A stretch of 64,000 nt of DNA from Flavobacterium sp. 1355 (GTDB lineage Bacteria; Bacteroidota; Bacteroidia; Flavobacteriales; Flavobacteriaceae): assembly GCF_017833415.1 (NCBI RefSeq), contig NZ_JAFICC010000015.1, positions 1 to 64,000 on the forward strand, given 5' to 3'. The notes under the pieces were generated by a model that worked only from the letters and a program-made list of their open reading frames with translations, was not told the DNA's origin and made no database searches. Below, piece after piece: positions 1 to 7,500 of the stretch. A program made the position numbers and the translations under genes. How positions within the stretch are numbered: position 1 is the stretch's first letter; every line of letters begins with the position of its first letter.

Positions 1-193
1 ATTTCTCATATTTAACTGGATTAAAATCCAGCCCTACAATATATTAATCGAGCCGATGGCTCTTTCATTTCTCATATTTAACTGGATTAAAATCCTGCCC
101 TACAATATTAATCGAGCCGATGGCTCTTTCATTTCTCATATTTAACTGGATTAAAATCCAGCCCTACAATATTAATCGAGCCGATGGCTCTTT
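1..193. repeat. Three tandem 64-66 bp palindromic repeats
   Basis: Three near-identical units begin at 1, 67 and 131; the first may continue left of the window. Each unit carries two short palindromes, CTGGATTAAAATCCAG and GAGCCGATGGCTC, joined by an AT-rich linker. The first unit differs by a 2-base insertion (ATAT). The layout is REP-like, or a set of transcript-end hairpins. There are no unique spacers, so it is not a CRISPR array. It lies upstream of a small lipoprotein gene, and whether it affects that gene is unknown. Confidence 0.85.
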
Positions 194-315
194 TGAATAT
201 CTTTAATATTCTTAATTTGAATTTTATATAAATCATAGAACTTTTGACCCAAATTGTATAAGACATTTTTTATAGTGCTGCAGTAATTTTATTATTGAAT
301 ATAAAACTCAACATC

Positions 316-486
316 ATGCAAAATAAAATTACACGTATGTTAATGGTATTCGTAATACTATTTTCATTTACAAGCTGCGAACTAGTAGGAGACATTTTTC
401 AAGCCGGAGTGGGTGTCGGAATTTTTATTGTCGTTTTAATCATCGCAATAGTAATCTGGATCTTTGCCAGGTTTTTCAGGAAATAA
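316..486 (+). CDS. Small lipoprotein with one membrane helix, unknown function
   Basis: This 56-residue protein starts at the ATG at 316; a TTG at 295 would add seven residues but fits less well. It has a basic N-terminus, a short hydrophobic stretch and a lipobox ending in Cys (FSFTSC), so it should be lipidated. A strong hydrophobic helix follows at about residues 30-52, and the tail is basic (ARFFRK). Similar tiny proteins are common in Flavobacterium and are often labelled phosphatidate cytidylyltransferase in databases. Nothing in this sequence supports that enzyme activity. The gene is single and is followed directly by a strong terminator. Confidence 0.65.
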   Translation: MQNKITRMLMVFVILFSFTSCELVGDIFQAGVGVGIFIVVLIIAIVIWIFARFFRK

Positions 487-494
487 AAAACATA

Positions 495-536
495 AAAAAA
501 CCCAAATTCTATTTTAATTGGAATTTGGGTTTTTTA
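495..536. terminator. Bidirectional terminator
   Basis: The stem AAACCCAAATTC / GAATTTGGGTTT has an A-run on the left and a T-run on the right, so it works as a Rho-independent terminator on both strands. It separates the small lipoprotein gene (+) from the ABC-F gene (-), which converge here. Confidence 0.85.
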
Positions 537-554
537 ATATTTTAATTTTTATTA

Positions 555-2174
555 TTAAAGATTATACATCTTTTTTCTTTGTTCCTGAATTTTTTCATCA
601 TCAAGATATTCGTCAAATGTCATGTAACGATCGATTACTCCGTTTGGTGTCAATTCTACGATTCTGTTACCAACTGTTTGTGCAAACTCATGGTCATGTG
701 TAGTAAAAATTACAGAACCTTTAAAGTTTTTCAATGAATTGTTAAACGCTGTAATAGACTCCAAATCTAAGTGATTTGTTGGTTCATCAAGCATTAAAAC
801 ATTAGCACGCTCCATCATCATTCTGGACAACATACAACGTACTTTTTCTCCTCCGGATAAAACCCTGCTTGTTTTAAGTGCTTCTTCTCCTGAGAAAATC
901 ATTTTTCCTAAGAAACCTCTAATAAATACCTCATCACGTTCTTCTTCTGTCTTAGCATATTGGCGTAACCAGTCTACTAATGTTAAATCATTTTCGAAAA
1001 AAGAATGGTTTTCTGCAGGAAGATAAGCCTGATTGGTTGTAATACCCCAGTCAAAAGTTCCGGCATCTGCTTTTTGGTTGTTGTTTAAAATCTCGTAGAA
1101 AGCTGTTGTAGCACGCGAGTCTTTGGAGAAAAGAACGATTTTATCGCCTTTTGCCATATTCAAATGAACGTCTTTAAATAAGATTTCACCATCTACAGAA
1201 GCTGCTAAACCTTCTACATTTAGAATCTGGTCTCCTGCTTCACGATCCTGATCGAAGATAATCGCCGGATAACGACGGCTGGAAGGTTTGATTTCTGAAA
1301 TATTCAATTTAGAAATCATTTTTTTACGAGAAGTTGCCTGCTTAGATTTTGCAACGTTTGCACTAAAACGACGAATAAATTCTTCCAGCTCCTGTTTCTT
1401 CTCTTCTGCTTTTTTGTTTTGCTGTGCACGCTGTTTTGCTGCTAACTGGCTTGACTCGTACCAGAAAGTATAGTTTCCTGAATAGTGATTGATTTTTCCA
1501 AAATCGATATCAGAAATATGTGTACAAACTGCATCTAAAAAGTGACGGTCGTGAGATACTACGATTACGGTATTTTCATAATTTGCAAGGAAATTTTCTA
1601 ACCAGGCAATGGTCTCAAAATCCAAATCGTTGGTAGGCTCATCCATAATAAGCAAATCAGGGTTTCCGAAAAGCGCCTGTGCCAAAAGCACACGAACTTT
1701 CATTTTTCCCTCCATATCGCCCATTAAGGTATAATGATGCTCTTCGTTAATTCCTAAGTTTGATAACATTGCTGCAGCGTCTGAGTCGGCGTTCCACCCG
1801 TTCATTTCTTCAAACTGAACCTGAAGCTCCCCTATTCTGTCGGCATTTTTATCGTTGTAATCTAAATAAAGTTCATCCATTTCTTTTTTAACAGCGTACA
1901 GAACTTTATTTCCCATTAAAACGGTTTCCAAAACAGTATGCTCATCGAACATGTTGTGATTTTGGTTTAAAACCGACATACGTTTTCCCGGTTCTAAATG
2001 AATGTGCCCGGAAGTCGGGTCCATATCGCCGGAAATGATTTTTAGAAATGTAGATTTTCCAGCACCATTGGCTCCAATAACGCCGTAAATATTTCCGTGA
2101 GTGAATGTGGTATTTACTTCGTCAAACAAAATTCGTTTGCCAAATTGAACTGATAAATTATTGACTGTTAACAT
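555..2174 (-). CDS. ABC-F family ATPase, YbiT-like
   Basis: This 539-residue soluble protein has two ATP-binding cassettes joined by a charged linker (about 240-320), the ABC-F plan. Such proteins bind the ribosomal E site and act in translation or antibiotic protection. Cassette 1 has a normal Walker A (GANGAGKST, about 35-43) and Walker B (LLIMDEPTNDLD), but its signature is degenerate (GDMEGKMKVR). Cassette 2 has a canonical LSGGEK signature and Walker B (LMLDEPTNHLD), but its Walker A region reads VLFSKDSRATTAFYE and lacks GxxxxGK. The linker (RRFSANVAKSKQATSR) resembles E. coli YbiT. The start is supported by a consensus promoter 20-50 bp upstream. Each composite site would therefore be asymmetric. 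The role is inferred from family only. Confidence 0.93.
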   Translation of the reverse strand: MLTVNNLSVQFGKRILFDEVNTTFTHGNIYGVIGANGAGKSTFLKIISGDMDPTSGHIHLEPGKRMSVLNQNHNMFDEHTVLETVLMGNKVLYAVKKEMDELYLDYNDKNADRIGELQVQFEEMNGWNADSDAAAMLSNLGINEEHHYTLMGDMEGKMKVRVLLAQALFGNPDLLIMDEPTNDLDFETIAWLENFLANYENTVIVVSHDRHFLDAVCTHISDIDFGKINHYSGNYTFWYESSQLAAKQRAQQNKKAEEKKQELEEFIRRFSANVAKSKQATSRKKMISKLNISEIKPSSRRYPAIIFDQDREAGDQILNVEGLAASVDGEILFKDVHLNMAKGDKIVLFSKDSRATTAFYEILNNNQKADAGTFDWGITTNQAYLPAENHSFFENDLTLVDWLRQYAKTEEERDEVFIRGFLGKMIFSGEEALKTSRVLSGGEKVRCMLSRMMMERANVLMLDEPTNHLDLESITAFNNSLKNFKGSVIFTTHDHEFAQTVGNRIVELTPNGVIDRYMTFDEYLDDEKIQEQRKKMYNL

Positions 2175-2199
2175 GAATGTCTTTTTAATTAATTTGGTG

Positions 2200-2230
2200 C
2201 AAAAGTACGGAAAAAGGTTCTAAGTTGCAA
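2200..2230 (-). promoter_or_regulatory. Consensus flavobacterial promoter of the ABC-F gene
   Basis: On the minus strand, TTG (2228-2230) lies 20 bp before TACTTTTG (2200-2207). This fits the known Bacteroidota pattern TTG-N17-23-TAnnTTTG. Transcription would begin near 2194, giving a leader of about 20 nt. Confidence 0.6.
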
Positions 2231-2318
2231 AGGTGCTGAGGTTCTAAGTTTTTTTTGTTCAAACGTGGATTTTCTTGCAGAGGCGCAAGTTTTGTTTCAC
2301 AAGTTGACTATTACCCCT

Positions 2319-2444
2319 TGTCATTTCGACGAAGGAGAAATCACACTAGAAACTCCGCACAGAATCTCGCCAATCTTTGTCGAATCCCGCGTGTGATTTG
2401 CTTCGCCAGTCGCTATCGCTCGAGTCTCCTTCGTCGAAATGACA
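2319..2444. repeat. MITE-like inverted repeat, copy A
   Basis: The ends are a perfect 20-bp inverted repeat, TGTCATTTCGACGAAGGAGA and its complement. The core holds CTCCGCACAGAATCTCGCCAAT, shared with four other elements in the window (3432, 3836, 4211, 45953). There is no coding potential. The copy sits between the ABC-F promoter and the TlpA-like gene. The remainder of 2231-2492 holds only decayed repeat-like sequence. Confidence 0.75.
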
Positions 2445-2492
2445 AAAAATGAGGTTATTTTGCGCTCTTATGCCTTAGCGAGATTAATTCAA

Positions 2493-3263
2493 CTACAATT
2501 TACTTTCCTTAGCCAAAGCTACTTCTAAACTTTCGAAGTTTGGCAGCACTTTAGATATCAAGCCTTCTTTATTTAGAATGAAATGCGTTGGAAATGAATT
2601 TAACTGCAAAGCTTCATTCATATAAATCTTCATATCCGGAATGACGGAATAAGACAGTGGCTTTCGCACCAAAAACGTTTTTAATTGTTCTGCTGAATCT
2701 TCGGCCAAACTCATAAAAACAATATCTTTTCGGTCTTTGTATTCTTCTGTAAGTTTATTGACCTGTGGAAATTCCCTAATACATGGTGTGCAGTGAATGT
2801 ACCAGCATTTTATTACGATAATTTTTCCTTTCATGGATTCATTCGTAACCGGATTTCCGTCTAGATCTTTAAATGAAAATGAAGGAAAAGCAGTTCCTTC
2901 CATCTTGAAATTTTTATAGGCATCAAAACCAATCTGATTGATGGTTGCTTTTATACTGGTATCTGTTTTGGGCAAAATTTTGAAAAGTTTGTAAACATAT
3001 ACGCCATTCTCAGATTTTAGCCTAACCGGAATAAAATTTCCGTTTGCAAGCTTATCCAAAAATGCTTCTTCTGAAATTTCTTCTGAAGCAAGACCAAGCG
3101 GCGTAAAATCGCGCGAAAGCATTATATTTTTACTTTGATAAGCAGACCACTCACTGAAAGTTTTTTGAATTTGAATCGGATTAACTTCGGGTTTTCCGAA
3201 TTTGGTCTGGGCGAAACCTGATGTGAAGATTAGGAAAAGAAGTATGTTGATTGCTTTTTGCAT
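2493..3263 (-). CDS. TlpA-family thioredoxin-like protein, periplasmic
   Basis: This 256-residue protein has a signal peptide (about 1-19, ending FAQ), an unassigned N-terminal region (about 20-125), and a C-terminal thioredoxin fold of the TlpA/AhpC-TSA type. The redox motif is WYIHCTPC, with active cysteines in CTPC, followed by a cis-Pro region (SFPTHFILN). TlpA-like proteins reduce disulfides, and in Bacteroidota many are expressed under envelope stress. The gene stands alone between repeat-rich stretches. A TAnnTTTG box 20 bp upstream supports the start. The substrate is unknown. Confidence 0.88.
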   Translation of the reverse strand: MQKAINILLFLIFTSGFAQTKFGKPEVNPIQIQKTFSEWSAYQSKNIMLSRDFTPLGLASEEISEEAFLDKLANGNFIPVRLKSENGVYVYKLFKILPKTDTSIKATINQIGFDAYKNFKMEGTAFPSFSFKDLDGNPVTNESMKGKIIVIKCWYIHCTPCIREFPQVNKLTEEYKDRKDIVFMSLAEDSAEQLKTFLVRKPLSYSVIPDMKIYMNEALQLNSFPTHFILNKEGLISKVLPNFESLEVALAKESKL

Positions 3264-3282
3264 TTTTGATTTTATTGAAATT

Positions 3283-3290
3283 CAAAAGTA
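3283..3290 (-). promoter_or_regulatory. -7 box of the TlpA-like gene
   Basis: TACTTTTG on the minus strand is a perfect TAnnTTTG match, 20 bp before the start codon. No TTG is present at the expected upstream distance, so this rests on the -7 element only. Confidence 0.4.
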
Positions 3291-3431
3291 GCTATTTTTT
3301 TTTAACCGCGAAGAGTGGTAAGGTTTACGCCAGGTTCGCAAAGCTTGTCGGTAGAACGCGGATGACGCGGATTTGCTTTGCAAAGACACGGATTATTGCG
3401 GTTTTTTTATCGCAATTTTACTCGCATTTTA

Positions 3432-3544
3432 TGTCAGTCTGAGCGTCCCGAAGCCTCGGGAGAAGGAAACACAAGAAACTCCGCACAGAAAATCGCTAAT
3501 CTTTGTAGAGCCACTATCGTTTCTTCGACTCCGCTCAGGATGAC
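3432..3544. repeat. MITE-like hairpin element, copy B
   Basis: The arms begin TGTCAGTCTGAGCG and end CTCCGCTCAGGATGACA, forming an imperfect inverted repeat, with the shared core CTCCGCACAGAAAATCGC. This copy carries an insertion in its left arm (CCCGAAGCCTCGGG) relative to copy C. The arm sequences differ from copies A, D and E although the core is the same. Confidence 0.7.
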
Positions 3545-3582
3545 AAACCTACCTGAAAATATATTACACTTTCTGATTAAAC

Positions 3583-3674
3583 GTAAAGCCCTAGCCCTGA
3601 TAGAAGTGGAAATCCTTTTGTGAAATGAAATGGAACAAAAGATTGAAACGGATAGCAGGAAATAGCTCCTGAAA
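3583..3674 (+). ncRNA. Structured RNA candidate, copy 1 (possibly Flavo-1-like)
   Basis: The segment starts AAAGCCCTAGCCCTGAT and contains the hairpin CTTTTGT / ACAAAAG, then GGATAGCAGGAAATAGCTCC, where CAGGA pairs with TCCTG. A nearly identical copy lies at 3976, and a diverged homologue on the other strand near 45.9 kb keeps the same pieces with a different hairpin sequence. That pattern argues for RNA structure. I recall a Flavobacteria RNA family called Flavo-1 with similar features, but could not check the match. Confidence 0.5.
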
Positions 3675-3835
3675 AAAAATATTATTCTGTTTTTTGAATA
3701 TCAGAAATAGAATTGGCTTTTCTTTTTTTAACCGCAAAGTTCGTAAGCTTGCTGGTTGAACGCGGATGACACGGATTTGCTTTGCAAAGACACGGATTAT
3801 TGCGGATTTTTTATCGCATTTTTACTCGTATTTTA

Positions 3836-3937
3836 TGTCAGTCTGAGCGAAGTCGAAGGAAACACAAGAAACTCCGCACAGAAAATCGCTAATCTTTGTA
3901 GAGCCACTATCGTTTCTTCGACTCCGCTCAGGATGAC
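3836..3937. repeat. MITE-like hairpin element, copy C
   Basis: The ends are TGTCAGTCTGAGCGAAGTCG and the matching CGACTCCGCTCAGGATGACA, with the common core CTCCGCACAGAAAATCGC. It is the counterpart of copy B within the second duplicated unit, without the left-arm insertion. Confidence 0.7.
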
Positions 3938-3975
3938 AAACCTACCTGAAAATATATCACACTTTCTGATGAAAC

Positions 3976-4066
3976 GTAAAGCCCTAGCCCTGATAGAAGT
4001 GGAAATCCTTTTGTGAAATGAAATGGAACAAAAGATTGAAACGGATAGCAGGAAATAGCTCCTGAA
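3976..4066 (+). ncRNA. Structured RNA candidate, copy 2 (possibly Flavo-1-like)
   Basis: This is near-identical to the copy at 3583-3674, with the same CTTTTGT / ACAAAAG hairpin and CAGGA / TCCTG hairpin. It lies in the second duplicated unit, so it is a duplicate and not independent evidence of function. Confidence 0.5.
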
Positions 4067-4210
4067 AAAATATTATTCTGTTTTTTGAATATCAGAAATA
4101 GAATTGGCTTTCTTTTTTTAACCGCAAAGTTCGTAAGCTTGCTGGTTGAACGCGGATGACGCGGATTTGCTTTGCAAAGACACGGATTACCGCGGATTTA
4201 CTCGCAATTT

Positions 4211-4310
4211 TGTCATCTCGACGGAGGAGAGATCACACACGAAACTCCGCAATGAAATTCGCCAATCTTTGTCGATTAGCTATTGTGATCTATCCTCCGT
4301 GGAGATGACA
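4211..4310. repeat. MITE-like hairpin element, copy D
   Basis: The ends TGTCATCTCGACGGAGGAGA and TATCCTCCGTGGAGATGACA form an imperfect inverted repeat. The core CTCCGCAATGAAATTCGCCA is a diverged form of the shared core. It replaces the element seen in the two duplicated units upstream. Confidence 0.7.
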
Positions 4311-4341
4311 AGCTTGATCTTTTACTTCGGGTTAAAACCAT

Positions 4342-4372
4342 AAAAAAACCCGACAATTAAATTGCCGGGTTC
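4342..4372 (-). terminator. Rho-independent terminator downstream of chiA
   Basis: Read on the minus strand, AACCCGGCAATttaATTGTCGGGTT is followed by a T-run. It lies about 150 bp past the chiA stop codon and is the first strong terminator there. The 4373-4527 gap holds nothing else that I can identify. Confidence 0.7.
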
Positions 4373-4527
4373 ATAATGCGCTCCTCTAGGTGAAAACCAA
4401 ATAACAAATCACTTAAATTCGCAGCATTTATTCGAAATAAAAATTAGATTAAAACATAAATAACCAAACTCAATTTTAACCATCCCATTTTTTTTATTTC
4501 TAGGTTTTTCATTCTTAAGTTATACTC

Positions 4528-7500
4528 TTAGTTTAAGAAGTTCATTACTTTGAATGATTTTTTGTTTCCTGATTTGTCTGTCACAATTACTATAAACATT
4601 TGTTTCTTAGAAAAACTGTGATTCTGAATCAGTACTTCTTTATTATTCTGAACATTTTTATAGTTCACTAATGGCTGTCCGATTGTATTGAACACATCTA
4701 CCTGAGTGATATCGTCTGTATCATTTGTAACCGATAAAGCATCATTTTTAAAATAAGCTATTGTGGTGCTTTTCGCTTCAATTTTGTCAAGAGATAATGT
4801 TTTTGCTGCTGACTGTGATGCAAAATATGCCGCATAAGCTTTAGACAATTCAGATGAATTACCACAAGAAGATGCATCCCAGTTTACAGACCAGGTCATT
4901 AAACCTCTTAAAGAAGGATATGGTCCGCCTGGCTGCATAGTGTATGTTCTTCCAGAAAAAGTGGTTCCGGTTCTTAAATAATGCATAGCATTAATTCCTT
5001 CTGTCGGTGTTAAATAACCGCTGCCTGCTGCACTTGGACAAGCTGGCAAAGCAATAAGAACTTTTGAGGGCGGTAAACCATCAAAATGCATTCCTGTTGT
5101 AGCAATGTTATATCCTTTTATCACCATATCAGTCAGGGCTGTTACCATGTTTGATTTCTTAGCTGAACCATAATATTGGCCATCTAATCCGTTTTCTCCT
5201 CCTGTATTATACAATTGTACCGCTAACAAATCCAATTCATTACGCAAGTTTTGAATGATTGGCAGGAAGGAACCAAAAGTATCCGTATAGGTAGAATATC
5301 CACCTTGTACGTATTGTGTTTCCGGAGCTGCAGTTAATAAAAATCCAGGGCCATAGTAAGCTTTTAATTCTTTGAAAGCGTCTACTACGTTTTTTAATCT
5401 TGGATAAGCAGAAATACCTGTATAAGAAATATCTCTTAAGCCTCCTGCATTAAAATTCATCGATCCGCCTTCAAAATCAATATCAACTCCATCAAATTGA
5501 TACTCATCAATAATGGCTTTCAGACCATTAACAAAAATATTTTTTTGAGCTACATTGTCCAAAACAACATGTCCATTTTGACCTCCGATAGAGACAATAA
5601 CAGGAACGCCGCTATCTCTTAAGGATTTTATATCATTTTTTAACAATTGCTTATTGAAAACACCATTGGTCAGGTATCTGTTGTCATTTGTAGTTAATAC
5701 TGGCGTATAACCATCACGATTAACTGTTTCTACGAAAGAATAATCAACTACGTTAAACTTACTTCCCACCATTTGAGAAAAATATAAAAATGGAGCACCT
5801 GCATTTTCCCAGGAATGGGCATATCCTAAAATAATTTTAGATGGAAGCGGAATGAATCTGTTAGTGCTTACCGGAGCAATTTTAATTGTATTGTTTAATG
5901 TAGTTACACCAGATTGATTATCGGTTGCTTTGATTACAACTGGATAATCCTGATAAGCAGATGGTGTAAAATTATACGTGTATGTATTATTTGTACCTGC
6001 TGTCATGTTAAATGTACCTCCATTTATTGTAATAGTAACACCTGAAACTGATCCGTTACTATCAACGGCTGTAACTGAAATTGGCACAACCTGAAAAGAA
6101 CTTTGGGTTACAGTAGTATTCGATGGTGAATTCCATGTAATTACCGGCAATGAATTTGGGCAATTTGCACCTGAACAACTTAATGTAAAACTATATGTTT
6201 TTGATTCTGTTGTTCCGTTTGATGCAGTAGCCGTAACCGTTAACGTATGAGGAAGCGAAAACTGATTTGCTGCTGGTGTCCAAACCGCTGTATAAGTTCC
6301 GGAAGAATTGGCAGCACTCAGGCTTTGTCCATCTAAACTAAACACAACAGATGAGATTGTAGTCGCATCCGCAGCGCTTAAGCCAACACTTGCAACAAAA
6401 TTAATTGCTGATCCTAAATTTATAGCAATCGCCGAAGCTGTTGGCGCTGTAATAGTAACCACTGGCTTGGTCGCAACCACCGCTTGTCTGTTAAAATTAT
6501 AAATCGTTGGAGTTGTTGGAACTGCAAAGTTGGTTAAGTTATTTGGATAATAAGTCACTTCACCATTTTCCCATGAATTTAGTTTTAGACTTAAAATTTG
6601 CGTATAACCTGCTACAACTGAATTATCAAAAGTATAATTTCCTGAGGCATCTGTTGTTGCCAAAACGCTTTTCCAGTTGTGGGTGTTGTCTGTCCAGGGC
6701 AACACTATTTCTACTTTTGCACCAGCAACCGGAGTTGTTCCGTTTTTAACTGTTCCGCTGATTAAATTTACGGCTGCAGCCAATGCTGATTTTGCTGTAG
6801 AACTCGTATTAAAATTGTAAACTGTTGGGTTTGCAGGAACTGCAAAGTTTGCCAGATTGTTTGGAAAATAAGCTGTTTCTCCGTTTTCCCAACTATTTAA
6901 TTTTAAGCTTGTAACGGTTGTGTAACCTGCTACAACCGAATTATCAAAGCTGTATTTTCCTTGTGCATCTGTTATAGCAATTACGCTTTTCCAGTTGTGT
7001 GTACTGTCTGTCCAGGGTAAAACAATTTCCACTTTTGCGCCTGCAACCGGAGTTGATCCGTTTTTAACTGTTCCGCTAATTTTACTTGAAGGAACTACAA
7101 TTACATCTTGCGCAAAGTTTAATGTTTTGTTTGCTGTAAGGTTTGTATAAACTGTAGAAGCAGGAGTAAATGTTTGCCCGGCTAAAGCTGCTGTTACGGT
7201 ATAATTTCCGCCTGCAGGCAAATTAGCTATTGAATACACTCCGCTTGAATTTGTAGTTGCTGTAAAAGTTCCGGTTGTTGATGTTGCCGTTACTGTTACG
7301 CCAGAAACCGGAGTTGTATTGTTTAAAACAGTTCCGCTTACTGTGTAATAAACAACTGGTGCACCCTGAGCAAAATTCAACGTTTTGTTGGCATCAATTG
7401 CGTTATAAACTGTTGAAGTTGGTGTATAAGAGAATCCTGTTTTTGCAGCTGTAACTGTAAAGTTAAGCCCGGCTGTTAAACCTGCAATGCTGTAAACCCC

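Larger units (their letters stand above)
3305..4196 (+). repeat. Segmental direct repeat: two full units and one partial unit
   Basis: Unit 1 begins at 3305 (about 426 bp), unit 2 at 3731 (390 bp), and a partial third unit runs from 4121 to about 4196. Each starts ACCGCRAAG, runs through CGCGGATGACRCGGATTTGC, then a hairpin element, then a structured-RNA candidate. Units 1 and 2 are nearly identical from about 3460 and 3853 onward, which points to recent duplication. Short in-frame reading frames recur in each copy only because the DNA is duplicated. I see no gene in 3264-4527. Confidence 0.85.

Noticed and set aside
1..193. CRISPR array
   Set aside because: The units are repeated in full with no unique spacers, and there are no cas genes.
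316..486. Phosphatidate cytidylyltransferase label for the small lipoprotein
   Set aside because: 56 residues with one lipobox and one helix cannot hold that multi-helix enzyme.
3378..4343. Three similar short open frames on the plus strand
   Set aside because: They recur only because the DNA is duplicated and run through hairpin elements and RNA candidates; no start signal or protein features.
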